A stretch of 64,000 nucleotides of DNA from Lachnospira sp. (GCA_017621205.1 JAGATQ010000030.1:21803-85802); one strand, 5' to 3'. Counted from the stretch's first letter, positions 43,313 to 53,025 are shown. Notes: generated by a model from the letters alone, not told the origin. Numbers and translations: made by a program.

Positions 43313-45043
43313 TTATTCGTTAGATTCATCTGCCGTTCCTCTTAATATTTTACTTGAGTTCTTTCCGGTATCCAGAAAATGGGTGTAATATGGTTCTGCT
43401 ATAGATTTTCCACCATCGGGAAGCAAAAATGGGATTTGTATGTGGTCGTCCTTGAATATGTATTCCGGATAGGCAGGTGGCTGGCTGACAAAAATCGTTT
43501 TGCCCCGCACAGAATATTTTGCATCTGCAGCATGCTCTTTTTCTATTTCATAAAGGGAATCTACGGTAGCCTTAATGGTGGCTTCATCTGATGAACAGGG
43601 TGGTGCATAATCGGGATAAACTATCGTTACATCATGGTAGACAGCCTCCTTTAAGTAACCAGCAAGCAATGTAACGGAGCTTGCTTGTCCTTCAAATGTA
43701 TTATAAGAGGTGGCAGCAAGATTGCAAAACACTTTTCTTCCGGCATCCACAGAAATCCTAAAATCAACTCTCTCGTCATTGGCTCTTACGGCTAGGCTGT
43801 AGTTTGCTTCATCATAGATTTTTTGCCAGCCGGCAACGGGATAAAAGCAAAGCTCGGAAGGAAGCATAATTCCTTCGCTGTAAGCATAGTAGCCTCCGGC
43901 AGAGCCTTCGTAGATTATCGTAATATAGGAGAGGGCTCCATTGTTTTTAACGGTGAGGTAGTCGCCATCAACCGTATAATCTAATGCGTTTTTTTGATTG
44001 TCCAAAACTTTTTTAATATGGTACTGGTGGTATAACGTAAAGTGGTAGCTGTCCTTTTTCGTATCATCCACATAGATATGAACTGTTGCTGACAAGTTAT
44101 TGCGGACCTTAAGCTTCATGTCATACCTTTGCACCTTGAAATCCGCAGCCTCCTGCCGGACCGGGCTGCCGGGAAGCTCATAATATTCCCGGAGATAGGA
44201 CATAGCGTTCTTGGGAGAGCCGCCTATACAGACATTGCCCCAGGGGGCATTGCTGTAGAAGAAGGCACATACGAGAATTCCGGCAAGAAGGGAGAGGCTT
44301 AACCACCACCTTCTTTTTTTACCTGCCAGTATCAGGCATATGGCCAATATCCATAACAGGGTTAAGGCAAACAGCTCCGGAACTGTCGATATGCCAACCT
44401 TGGTGTCTGTTAACGCGTAGAAAAGCTGGCGGGGACCGACGGTAAACCAGTCTGTTATCTGGCTGAGATGGTTGGTTAACGTGCTGCAGCCATCTGCAAT
44501 CCTTTCCGGAAGTGGTCCAAACACAAAGCATACAAGCAGCAGGCAGGCGTAGGAACGGTTCCGGCCTTTTATGGAGCTGATAAGAACTCCGCATGCACAG
44601 GCAAGCACCGCATATAGGAAAAAATAAAGCAGGCAGGACTTAATGATTACGAATAATAATTCGCGGTCAAACCGGTTAAGGCGTGCCATGGTACCGATGT
44701 TCCAAGCGAGCATAGCAGCACAAAAGCATAGGATGATAATGGCGATAAGAGATAACATATATGCCTTAAACCGTAAGGAGCTGCGGAAAGAAATCTGTTC
44801 ATCTATTCCTGCCTGCTGAATAGAGAAGCAGGCGGTATAAGAACAAAGCAGGATAACAACAAACAGAAAAAAGGCAAAATCAAAGGAAGCCTCCAATAAA
44901 TCAAAGGATGTACACTCGTCAGAATAGTTCATTATGTTGTGGCTGTATTGACACATCCTTATATTGACAACCAATGCAGCCGCAATGAGAATGATATTGA
45001 TTAATTTGTTGCGAAAAAAAAGACGGATAGCATCTGTAAGCAT
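43313..45043 (-). CDS. ABC-2 permease fused to an M1 peptidase-like extracellular domain
   Basis: 576 aa. Residues about 1-255 hold six to seven membrane segments of ABC-2 type. Residues about 290-576 form an extracellular beta-rich region resembling the N-terminal domain of M1 aminopeptidases (YHFTLYHQYHIKKVLDNQKN, LCFYPVAGWQKIYDEANYSL). No HEXXH zinc site is present, so it is probably not a peptidase. Follows the small secreted protein by 11 nt; it could recognise or pass on that protein. Confidence 0.6.
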   Translation of the reverse strand: MLTDAIRLFFRNKLINIILIAAALVVNIRMCQYSHNIMNYSDECTSFDLLEASFDFAFFLFVVILLCSYTACFSIQQAGIDEQISFRSSLRFKAYMLSLIAIIILCFCAAMLAWNIGTMARLNRFDRELLFVIIKSCLLYFFLYAVLACACGVLISSIKGRNRSYACLLLVCFVFGPLPERIADGCSTLTNHLSQITDWFTVGPRQLFYALTDTKVGISTVPELFALTLLWILAICLILAGKKRRWWLSLSLLAGILVCAFFYSNAPWGNVCIGGSPKNAMSYLREYYELPGSPVRQEAADFKVQRYDMKLKVRNNLSATVHIYVDDTKKDSYHFTLYHQYHIKKVLDNQKNALDYTVDGDYLTVKNNGALSYITIIYEGSAGGYYAYSEGIMLPSELCFYPVAGWQKIYDEANYSLAVRANDERVDFRISVDAGRKVFCNLAATSYNTFEGQASSVTLLAGYLKEAVYHDVTIVYPDYAPPCSSDEATIKATVDSLYEIEKEHAADAKYSVRGKTIFVSQPPAYPEYIFKDDHIQIPFLLPDGGKSIAEPYYTHFLDTGKNSSKILRGTADESNE

Positions 45044-45054
45044 AATGACTTCTC

Positions 45055-45468
45055 CTAATCTGCATAAACTCTGGCACGGCCAAGCTCATTACATTGTATA
45101 TCAGGAATTAAGTCTCCGCCTGCCACAATCCGAACCTTGTAATATCTATAACCACTTATGGTTCTGGATGTTACCTTATTACCTGCTTTGATTCCTTTAT
45201 AAGTAGCATTTGAAGCTAGCTTAAAGGAACCATTGATTTGGCTGCAGGCATACAAACCAAAGGAGCAGGTTCCTTTAACGCTTTCTCCGGTATAATAAGC
45301 AGAGTTTCTGTTTGGTGCCCCGGCAGCGTCACTGTATACGCTTTTATCACCGATGTTTAGTGCAACTGACTTGGTTGCTGCAATTGTGGGATTGGCAAGA
45401 TAACCGAATAGCAGCAGTCCCAGTGCAAGATAATAATAGATCGGTATTCTTTTGATTTTTGTAAACAT
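45055..45468 (-). CDS. Small secreted protein with two to three cysteines
   Basis: 137 aa with AGGAGG before the ATG. Signal peptide about 1-31 (IYYYLALGLLLFGYLANPTI, cleavage near AA-TKS). The mature part of about 105 residues has Cys in GTCSFGLYACSQ and DIQCNELG, so a disulfide is likely. First gene of the ABC locus and preceded by a consensus promoter. No family recognised; a bacteriocin-like or wall-stress protein is possible. Parallel to the 1599-1988 gene in arrangement, not in sequence. Confidence 0.6.
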   Translation of the reverse strand: MFTKIKRIPIYYYLALGLLLFGYLANPTIAATKSVALNIGDKSVYSDAAGAPNRNSAYYTGESVKGTCSFGLYACSQINGSFKLASNATYKGIKAGNKVTSRTISGYRYYKVRIVAGGDLIPDIQCNELGRARVYAD

Positions 45469-45575
45469 AATGTACCTCCTTAATATTATGAAACTATGAT
45501 AAGTATAGGTGATGGTGGAATCCTACAGAATTGATAATGAATATATTTCGTGGCAATTAGCTACATATTATTGTA

Positions 45576-45605
45576 ATTATATCACCCCAAATTAGTTTTT
45601 GTCAA
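45576..45605 (-). promoter_or_regulatory. Consensus promoter of the secreted protein/ABC locus
   Basis: TTGACA (45600-45605), 18 bp, TATAAT (45576-45581) on the minus strand; leader about 100 nt. The rest of the 340-nt gap 45469-45809 is AT-rich and non-coding apart from the terminator at 45674. Confidence 0.75.
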
Positions 45606-45673
45606 ACTGCGTAGGTATTTAATGAAATTAGAAATTGAGAGTAGAAAGTGTAGTAATTAAGCAATATATTTAA

Positions 45674-45703
45674 AAGCAGCAGATATATTTATATCTGCTG
45701 CTT
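45674..45703 (-). terminator. Terminator after the SH3/Fn3 protein gene
   Basis: AAGCAGCAGATATA/TATATCTGCTGCTT with a 2-nt loop, T-rich on the minus side. Located 107 nt past the stop at 45810. Confidence 0.6.
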
Positions 45704-45809
45704 CCTCTCCTCTCCCATGATATGCGAAGTCCTTCGGCCCATGCCCTCAGCCGTCCAGCGTGCCTGCAAATGTAAATTTTTCCTGATTATCTCCTTTCGC
45801 TGTGCAAAG

Positions 45810-47606
45810 TTATTTTTTGGTCTTGATCTTGTATGTCTTAGACCATGTTCCCTTCAGCCACCTGCTTCCTGCAGCTGTCTTGTACAATTCTATCCCACGG
45901 CTGCGGAAATAGTAGGTCGTACCCGGCTTTAGCTTTTTGACTTTACGGAAATGCCTGTAATTACCGTATTTGTCTTTTTTTGACTGTACAAGCTTTGCTT
46001 TTTTAAAATTCTTTTTGGTCGAATACTGCAGGGATTGTATTCCCATTTTAAAATTAATTTTCTTCCTGCCCACGTCACGGGCATATACTTTTAATTCTGG
46101 TCCTCTCGGAAGTTTAATAGCTCTTTTGTACGTTTTCCCTTTCGTGCCATTTTTCGTGTTTGCCCGCACATAAATTTGTATTACTGCACCATTTCGCATA
46201 TATTTTCTCTTAAGCGTAAATGTATTGTCTTTATAATGCTTCTTTGTTAATATCTTCTTTTCGACCGCCGTAGTGCGAATTGAGTCCGCCCGTGAAACCA
46301 CAATGTCAAAATCCTCGTTGTTCTTGCCAGCATTCCAGCTAAATACGAGCTGGTCATTCACGATGTCACCAATTCCCAGATTCGAGATATCCGTTACCTT
46401 ATAGCTACTCTTTTTGACGTACTTTGACTGCACATAGGCTTTCTGTCCACTGAACCAGACTGTCGTCCAGTCCGGGTCGGATTTTGCGGAAAACATTTGA
46501 AACTGTGCCCCTTTTCCAAGAACTCCCACCGTTGCAGAACCGGTATCCCTCGATGCATACACATAGACTGTGCTGCCTGTGCTTTCCCCGACCGACGCTC
46601 CTGATGGTACTTTTTCCCCTTTTTTCGCAAAGTTTAAAAATCTGCTGTCAATATAAAAGACACCGGGAATTTTGTACTTCATATAAAGTGTTGTGTTGTT
46701 CTGCACCTTGTCACTTCCATTAAAGGATACCCTGTAATACTTATTTGTGCTTCCGGGAGCTTCGGATGGCACCAGCTCTGTGGAAATGACCTGTACCTCT
46801 GTCCCCCTTGGCAATGCGTAAACTGGAGTGTTTTTCCAGTTCGTCGTATCATCTTCATTCGGGTGTGGACGCAGATGTACAAGCTTTGTTACAGTCCCGG
46901 TTCCCATATCCGGAATGTCCTTCTCTGAGTTATACGGATGGTTTACTGGAAGATTCTCTTCTAAATCGAGCCAGACCTTACTTCTTTGGATTTTGTAAAA
47001 GCCTGCCGGATGGGTTTCCAGATAAGCGTCCACCGTTGCACTACAGTTGAAGCTTGCAATTGCCCCCCATTCTGAAACATCAGCCGGACTCCATGCCTGA
47101 TACCCCGTGTCGTAGATTGTTACCCAGTTCTCGTCACAGGCAACCACGCAAAGATTGGCACCTTCCCGCTCAAGATACTGTGCACCTTCTGACATATTGT
47201 AGATTTTGTCCGACGATCTGACATTGGAATTATGATTTTCTATTACATCCTTCAGGTATGCTACATTATCCTGCGGATAATATTGACTTGGATATATATT
47301 TCCCTGTATTTCCGTACCCGGCTCTACGGCATATATTTCGTGTGTCACAGCCGCATGCGTATTTGAATTCCAGAGCCATGACGCTGCCGCCATATCATCT
47401 TCTCCGACCAGATAGGCATTGCCAATTGTTTTCAGTTTCGGTGTCAATTCATACAGACCTGTCCTGCTGTATTCGCACCTGTTGAGATAATCCTTTGTTG
47501 ATTCCGCCTGTACTGGTACCGGATTTACTACTCCCGGCGTCACCATGCATAAAAACGCCAGAAAAAGTGCAAGTGCACCCCTTAATCTCTTTTTTCCTTT
47601 CTTCAT
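45810..47606 (-). CDS. Large secreted surface protein with SH3-like and Fn3-like domains
   Basis: 598 aa from the ATG at 47606 with GGAGG upstream; an upstream frame to 47678 reads through a hairpin and is rejected. Signal peptide about 1-34 (ALALFLAFLCMVTPGVVNP). N-terminal region (about 40-250) without recognised family, SH3_3-like segment about 320-400 (VYVYASRDTGSATVGVLGKG), then Fn3-like repeats (FSWNAGKNNEDFDIVVSRAD; KLKPGTTYYFRSRGIELYKT) to the end. Extracellular, probably wall-bound by its basic C-terminus. Neighbour of two other surface-protein genes. Confidence 0.65.
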   Translation of the reverse strand: MKKGKKRLRGALALFLAFLCMVTPGVVNPVPVQAESTKDYLNRCEYSRTGLYELTPKLKTIGNAYLVGEDDMAAASWLWNSNTHAAVTHEIYAVEPGTEIQGNIYPSQYYPQDNVAYLKDVIENHNSNVRSSDKIYNMSEGAQYLEREGANLCVVACDENWVTIYDTGYQAWSPADVSEWGAIASFNCSATVDAYLETHPAGFYKIQRSKVWLDLEENLPVNHPYNSEKDIPDMGTGTVTKLVHLRPHPNEDDTTNWKNTPVYALPRGTEVQVISTELVPSEAPGSTNKYYRVSFNGSDKVQNNTTLYMKYKIPGVFYIDSRFLNFAKKGEKVPSGASVGESTGSTVYVYASRDTGSATVGVLGKGAQFQMFSAKSDPDWTTVWFSGQKAYVQSKYVKKSSYKVTDISNLGIGDIVNDQLVFSWNAGKNNEDFDIVVSRADSIRTTAVEKKILTKKHYKDNTFTLKRKYMRNGAVIQIYVRANTKNGTKGKTYKRAIKLPRGPELKVYARDVGRKKINFKMGIQSLQYSTKKNFKKAKLVQSKKDKYGNYRHFRKVKKLKPGTTYYFRSRGIELYKTAAGSRWLKGTWSKTYKIKTKK

Positions 47607-47644
47607 AATAATAAACCTCCTGCTGTTTTTTATTGTTCGGCATT

Positions 47645-47706
47645 TACCCTGCATAATAACATTACTCCGGCGTCTCACCGCCGGAGTAATGTTATTATGC
47701 AGGGTA
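47645..47706. repeat. 28-bp perfect palindrome arms
   Basis: Arms 47645-47672 and 47679-47706 are exact complements, with the 6-nt loop TCTCAC. Lies between two minus-strand surface-protein genes, 38 nt ahead of the second start. No U run follows, so it is not a plain terminator; RNA processing or attenuation is possible. Confidence 0.8.
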
Positions 47707-47725
47707 TTGTGGAATATTGAGAAAA

Positions 47726-48391
47726 TCAGCCTGCATCTTCACCGTCCATCAGCTCGAACTGGACGGTTCCCAGTTTCTTGGTTTTACCCTTGTACTTCAT
47801 TTTGAAGGTGACATGAACCTTGTTGTCGTTCTTATCCTTCAGATTTATCTTGACGACTTTATTTTTCTTAATCGTCATGATGTTTTTTTCCTTTACTGTG
47901 ATGGTGTATGTTGCCTTTGGATTGAAACCTCGTATATATTTCGGGGAAGCCAGGTTTTCCGGCTTCTTGCTGTAATTGACAGTGGCATCCAGAAAAGCAA
48001 ACTCTCCCACCGAAGCATTGATTACCTCAATTTCGGTACTGCTTACCTCTTGGTCATTGACGTATCCGGTAATCGTTGCCTTTCCCTTCTTTTTTCCGGT
48101 TACGACACCCTTGCTGTCTACGGAAACAATGGATTTTTTGCTGCTTGTGAATTTGATGTTCTCCGTCACCGTTTTTCCCGTTTTGTCAGTGATTACCATG
48201 TAATTCTTCTGGTTGATTCCAAGCTGTGAACCACTGCTTATGTAGTTCTCTGCCTTCTTGGTCTCCTTGCGGAACATGTAGTAGTCCTTCTGCACTGTCT
48301 GTGGTGCTGCCCATACCGCCAGTGGCTTTGCAAATGCCATTAACATGGCAAGTGCCAGCGTCAGTGATACAATCCTTTTGATTTTTTTCAT
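47726..48391 (-). CDS. Secreted Big_2-domain protein
   Basis: 221 aa, AGGAG upstream of the ATG. Signal peptide about 1-28 (LTLALAMLMAFAKPLAVWAA). Big_2 domain about 55-125 (KFTSSKKSIVSVDSKGVVTG, KKKGKATITGY), then a beta-rich C-terminus. Extracellular, ligand unknown. Transcribed with the transglutaminase protein upstream (36-nt gap). Confidence 0.7.
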   Translation of the reverse strand: MKKIKRIVSLTLALAMLMAFAKPLAVWAAPQTVQKDYYMFRKETKKAENYISSGSQLGINQKNYMVITDKTGKTVTENIKFTSSKKSIVSVDSKGVVTGKKKGKATITGYVNDQEVSSTEIEVINASVGEFAFLDATVNYSKKPENLASPKYIRGFNPKATYTITVKEKNIMTIKKNKVVKINLKDKNDNKVHVTFKMKYKGKTKKLGTVQFELMDGEDAG

Positions 48392-48427
48392 AATCCTTTT
48401 TCTCCTTTTATCATTCCATTTCTATGG

Positions 48428-51400
48428 CTATTTCACTTTCATTGTTTTCTTGTAACCGGTAGAAGGTTTAAAAAGCTGCTTGTAAGCACTTTTCTTCGCC
48501 TTTGGACAAGAAATTTTGGCTTTCGGGTAAATATTTTTAATTGCATTTTTACCCACTGTTTTTAGCTTGGAAGACTTAATGGTAATGGTCTTAAGCTTGC
48601 TGCATCCGTTAAATGCATTTGCTCCGATTTTTGTAACATTGCTGCCAATCACCACCTTCGTAACCTTCTTGTTGTTCTTCATGGCTTTTGCTGCTATGGA
48701 GGTAACCTTTAAGCTCTTGCCGTTTACCTTAATACTTGCAGGAATCGTAACTGTTTTGGATTGATTGCCCGCTTTCGTAAATTCGACTGTGCTCGTTGTC
48801 GTTACCTTATATGTCACATTTTTCACCGTCACACTGCTGCCGGTCTTAGGTGCTGTAGATGCTTCGGTTGTTTTGTCAGATTCCGTTGCTTCGGACGGTT
48901 TTGTGGTTATTATTACATATTTTGTCTTAATAAATGCAACTCCGTCCTTATAGCAGATTTTTGTCCATTCGGGATTGCTGTTTTCTTCAAAAATGGTTAT
49001 CGCAACATTCTTTTTAAGGCTGCCAATCGTGTTGTTAGAGGTAGCTGATGATGAAGAATGTAGCTGTACAGAGGTCATTCCGGAATCAAAATTACCCGTT
49101 TTGGCACGAAGGAGACTTACTGTTTTTTGGGAGCTGCACTCACTGCAGGTCCAGAGGTAGGTGCCTTTTGCCGTATTGGTTGGGGCTTTGGTAATTTTGC
49201 CCGTTTTATAACTGTGAGTAGTCGTCTTTGGGACCTCTTCTGTCTTCGTCGCCCGGCATATATTACAGGTATACGTTTTGGTTCCAACATGGGTACAGGT
49301 TGCCTTTGTTGTAATCGTACCATTGTTCCACCTATGCCCTGTTGCTTCGATAGCCTCAACTTTAGTGTCGTTACATTTGCTACATGTATAGGTTCTCTCA
49401 CCCTCTTGCGTGCAAGTTGCTTTCTTGGTTACCCATCCCTCATCCCATATATGATTGCATTCGGTTGTATGAACCTTCAAAGAGGCATCAATATATTCAT
49501 ATTGTGCACTATTTGGGGAATAGGAAGCGGGATAGCTGTGTTCTCCCAGTTCTGTCAGAACGGTATCCGGTTCTTTCCATATATAACCGTTTGGAGGTTC
49601 AATATCCGCAAGCTTGCTTCCTTTCTCTCCGGTTATAGTTTCCTGTGTTGTGGGAGGTGTCGGAACCATCTTTGGCAGCATACCGATGTCTTTGGAAAGC
49701 TTGCCGGAGAAATTATCGTATGTTACTTCCACACGAAGCATTTTACCAATATCGTCTAAGGTTGGTGTATACTTGCCGGTAGTATTCTTGCAGATTTGTA
49801 AGCCGTCACGGTACCAGCGGTAATACGGAGTAGCAGTTTCATAAGGCTCTGGGGTAACAGCCTTCTGAACGGTGGCAGATGCTGTTAATTCCGTTCCAAC
49901 CGCCAAATCTCCACTGACAGAAAAATATCTGGAATTATCGTTGAATGAGGAGATATCCTGAGACAGATACTCAAAATCACAGTCAATTGTAAGTGCTGGC
50001 GTTGGGCTGTTTTTCTGTACTATAAAAGTAATATGGTTGTCTTTTACACGGAAACTGTCAATAAATGTGGTAGAGGCCCGTTTGCTAAGGGTACCGTCCA
50101 AATCCAGCGTATCGTATGCCTCGTGCGTCTTATCTTTTATTACATCCAGAGTAATGTCTTTTCCTATATCTATGGACTTTCCCGGAGTAAACTGCTTCTC
50201 TGCTTCGCTTAATTCTGCCGGATTCAGACGGTAGATACGCTGTAGCCCGTGATAATAGATACAGTCATTATAGACGCATATATCCATAGAACGTGGCATC
50301 ACTACATCATATATGCCATCCGGACCACTTGAAGAAGAGTCCGGCATTCCAATAATTTGCTGTCTTTCTGAGAAATTCAGCAGACTGTCTGTCCGGCACA
50401 AAAAGGTAACATACGAATAATAATAATAGCCATCATAGTAAGCGATGTCATGTACATCATGCCCTTCAAAGCTAAAGGAATCAAGCTGGGACCACATAGG
50501 GTTTTCATCTTTGAAAGACGGACCATTCGCATCTTTAATCCGGTAAGATGTGTCTAATGTCAGGATAGAACAATGATTTTTGGTGTCTCTTTGGATGAGT
50601 TCTGCATCTGTTAGCATGAAATAGTTGGCATTTACATCACCATCGCCACTGTAACTGCCCCATGTAGGGTCAACATGATACCAGCTTCCATTAATCTGAA
50701 CCATGTCCCACGCATGTTCACCCTTCGGATAGCCAATATACTCACAGGGGATATCCAGCAATTCGTCCATAATATATGCGTATGCTGCAGCATATCCACT
50801 ACATACAGCTACCTTTTTTACAAGTGCATTATATGCCGTGTAGTATTCGGGAGGAATTGAACTGGTGGGATCTCCCGGCTTATAATCGGGATAGTATTGG
50901 CAGCTTCCTGCAAGCCAGTTGTAGACAATGAATGCTTTCTCATAATCTTCAAGCTCCCTCGGACTGTTGTCAATAACACTGATAATTTCGCTGGCTGCTT
51001 TATTCATTTCCTGCAGCTTTTGCAGCTCTATTTTGTCTTCTTTATCTGTTTCGTCTTTATACGTTATGCTGATACTGGTAAGGATGTTATCCCTATTACC
51101 TACAAGCGAATAATTTTTGACAATATAAGTATAGATTGGGTGCATGACCCATAAGTCAGGAGCGTATGATTTCGTAAACTCATCCTTAGTCACATAATAC
51201 TTTCCTACTGATATCTGTTGTTTCCGCTGGCGCAGGGCAGTATGGATTTCAGCGTCCAGTGCATCAAGCCTTTCGTTCAGTGTTGATTGTTCTGTAATCT
51301 TCGGTGTTGCAGCGTCAGTTCCTGCTTCCTTGGTGTTAGTGTCTGCTGCAGTGGCGAAGGTAGTCATATTCAGCATCGTGATGCCGAGTACAACAACTAA

Positions 51401-51448
51401 AAATAATGATAAACTTCGCCGTAATACAGATTTCATATAATTCATCAT
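48428..51448 (-). CDS. Secreted transglutaminase-like/LRR surface protein
   Basis: 1006 aa from the ATG at 51448 (AAGGAGG upstream). Signal peptide about 1-32. Transglutaminase-like domain about 165-270 with Cys in VAVCSGYAAAYAYIMDE, His in GEHAWDMVQI and Asp in WYHVDPTWGS. Central YWTD/Ig-like region, three Cys-rich repeats (CTQEGERTYTCSKCND type, about 700-800), an SH3-like segment and a C-terminal BspA-type leucine-rich repeat (TVTIPASIKVNGKSLKVTSI, GANAFNGCSKLKTITI). Probably an adhesin or wall-protein processing enzyme. First gene of a three-gene surface cluster. Confidence 0.8.
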   Translation of the reverse strand: MMNYMKSVLRRSLSLFLVVVLGITMLNMTTFATAADTNTKEAGTDAATPKITEQSTLNERLDALDAEIHTALRQRKQQISVGKYYVTKDEFTKSYAPDLWVMHPIYTYIVKNYSLVGNRDNILTSISITYKDETDKEDKIELQKLQEMNKAASEIISVIDNSPRELEDYEKAFIVYNWLAGSCQYYPDYKPGDPTSSIPPEYYTAYNALVKKVAVCSGYAAAYAYIMDELLDIPCEYIGYPKGEHAWDMVQINGSWYHVDPTWGSYSGDGDVNANYFMLTDAELIQRDTKNHCSILTLDTSYRIKDANGPSFKDENPMWSQLDSFSFEGHDVHDIAYYDGYYYYSYVTFLCRTDSLLNFSERQQIIGMPDSSSSGPDGIYDVVMPRSMDICVYNDCIYYHGLQRIYRLNPAELSEAEKQFTPGKSIDIGKDITLDVIKDKTHEAYDTLDLDGTLSKRASTTFIDSFRVKDNHITFIVQKNSPTPALTIDCDFEYLSQDISSFNDNSRYFSVSGDLAVGTELTASATVQKAVTPEPYETATPYYRWYRDGLQICKNTTGKYTPTLDDIGKMLRVEVTYDNFSGKLSKDIGMLPKMVPTPPTTQETITGEKGSKLADIEPPNGYIWKEPDTVLTELGEHSYPASYSPNSAQYEYIDASLKVHTTECNHIWDEGWVTKKATCTQEGERTYTCSKCNDTKVEAIEATGHRWNNGTITTKATCTHVGTKTYTCNICRATKTEEVPKTTTHSYKTGKITKAPTNTAKGTYLWTCSECSSQKTVSLLRAKTGNFDSGMTSVQLHSSSSATSNNTIGSLKKNVAITIFEENSNPEWTKICYKDGVAFIKTKYVIITTKPSEATESDKTTEASTAPKTGSSVTVKNVTYKVTTTSTVEFTKAGNQSKTVTIPASIKVNGKSLKVTSIAAKAMKNNKKVTKVVIGSNVTKIGANAFNGCSKLKTITIKSSKLKTVGKNAIKNIYPKAKISCPKAKKSAYKQLFKPSTGYKKTMKVK

Positions 51449-51663
51449 AGAAACCTCCTTGTTATAATTTATAATGTTGGCATATAGTATATCACATCTC
51501 ATCCGCAAGTTTTTCGATTTGGTGCGAATGGTAATTATATGGTGTGAAATGCTTAATAGTGGTCAGTGTGTCTGATAATTTAATTGTAAAAGAATATAGT
51601 GTTTGAAAAATATCTAATATTTTGGCAATTGTTTGGCAAAACACATGTAAGATAAATTAGATA

Positions 51664-51713
51664 TTTACAGGGTTTGAGAAGTATGTTATACTTTTTATTA
51701 GATGAACATCTAA
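51664..51713 (+). promoter_or_regulatory. Promoter and palindromic operator of the ArsR-like gene
   Basis: TTTACA (51664-51669), 17 bp, TATACT (51687-51692), then the perfect palindrome TTAGATG-AA-CATCTAA (51698-51713) at the transcript start. Suggests autorepression by the downstream product. Confidence 0.6.
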
Positions 51714-51746
51714 TGAATGACACGAATTATAGCAAGGAGATAGTGG

Positions 51747-52823
51747 ATGGATCAATTAAAAAATGAAATTAAGAGTAAGGTGCGTATCCAATATAATGAA
51801 TGTTTTGAATTTGCAAGAGCAATAGAGTATTTATGTGAACCCTATGTAAAACCGCTTCCGGACGGTGTAGTTGCCGACCCGGCTGATGAGGAGGTCAAGG
51901 AAAAGCTTAGAAGCAGATTTACCAAGGATATTAAAAAGGAGATTACATGGCTTTATGACAATCTGAATATTTCTGGTATTATTGAGGCGTATGCAGTGGA
52001 TTACCATACTGCAACGGTGGATGAGATGCTGTATGCCATCGAGGGTAGTGATGATGTCGTCTTTAGTAATTATGTGGGAGGAATTTATATTTCCAAATAT
52101 CGTGCCCGTTATCCAAGAGACTGGTCAGAGGTAAAGCATAGTGTAGAGCTTATGAAGGTATTTGTAAAGGACTGCCATGTAATTGATGACAGCACCAGAA
52201 AGACCGTTGTAAGATGCTTAGAGACGCCAAGAGAGACAAGAAAAAAAGTAATTACTTTGCTTCGCAGATTTTATAACACTGCTTACTCCAAGGTGAAGGG
52301 GCAGGTAGAGAAGCTTCTTTCTGATATTCAAAAGAAATACATGGAGCAGTTATTTTTGATGCCGACAGATTTTGTAAACCGGTATTTCCGTAAGGAATTC
52401 CGGGTGCAACAGGGGCGTTGGCCCTATCGTCTGACCATTCATCTAAGCTTGTTTGACCCGGTGGAGATGAAGCGGCTGTCCATTCATGATTATATCGGGC
52501 AAGAGGGATATATTGTATTAGGGAAGGAAGCAATTCAATGGTATAATGATGAGAATCAGAGCCGTATTATGTGTCAGTTCCTAAAAGCAATCAGTGATGA
52601 AAACCGTCTGACAATTTTAAAGCAGCTATCTATCCACCCGTCCTATGGGCAGGAGTTATCCAAGAAGATGAATCTGACACCGGCTACTATCAAGCATCAT
52701 TTAAACCTTTTGGAGGACATGAAGCTGATTGTTGCCACCAAATCTGAGCATAAGGTATATTATTCTATTAACCGACAGGCAATTCATCAAGGCTTTGAGG
52801 ATATAAAGACGTATCTGATGTGA
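51747..52823 (+). CDS. ArsR-type winged-helix regulator with large N-terminal domain
   Basis: 358 aa, AAGGAG before the ATG. C-terminal winged helix about 265-350: AISDENRLTILKQLSIHPSY, LSKKMNLTPATIKHHLNLLE. The N-terminal 250 residues are helical, without recognised family, and may bind an effector or oligomerise. Monocistronic; operator-like palindrome at its start site. Not part of the sporulation block that follows. Confidence 0.75.
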   Translation: MDQLKNEIKSKVRIQYNECFEFARAIEYLCEPYVKPLPDGVVADPADEEVKEKLRSRFTKDIKKEITWLYDNLNISGIIEAYAVDYHTATVDEMLYAIEGSDDVVFSNYVGGIYISKYRARYPRDWSEVKHSVELMKVFVKDCHVIDDSTRKTVVRCLETPRETRKKVITLLRRFYNTAYSKVKGQVEKLLSDIQKKYMEQLFLMPTDFVNRYFRKEFRVQQGRWPYRLTIHLSLFDPVEMKRLSIHDYIGQEGYIVLGKEAIQWYNDENQSRIMCQFLKAISDENRLTILKQLSIHPSYGQELSKKMNLTPATIKHHLNLLEDMKLIVATKSEHKVYYSINRQAIHQGFEDIKTYLM

Positions 52824-52828
52824 TAACC

Positions 52829-52882
52829 AGGGTTTCAAAGTCATGCTTTGCATGCTTGCATGCAGAAGCAAGACCTTGAAGC
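52829..52882. terminator. Imperfect hairpin after the ArsR-like gene
   Basis: Arms TTTCAAAGTCATGCTTTGCA and its near-complement up to 52882 around TGCATGC; no U run except AAAAAA beyond. The rest of the 322-nt gap to hup is leader and promoter. Confidence 0.4.
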
Positions 52883-52996
52883 ATAAAAAACTGTGAAAAA
52901 CCAACAAATAAATGGGCAATAGTAGTGCAAAAGAAAGGGATATTTTGCCAATTTTCATAAAAACGCATTGTATACAAGGGAAAATGGTATTTTTCC

Positions 52997-53025
52997 TTGA
53001 CAAATGCTTATTTTAAAGGTATAAC
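52997..53025 (+). promoter_or_regulatory. hup promoter
   Basis: TTGACA (52997-53002), 17 bp, TATAAC (53020-53025). Leader of about 115 nt before the HU start. Confidence 0.75.
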
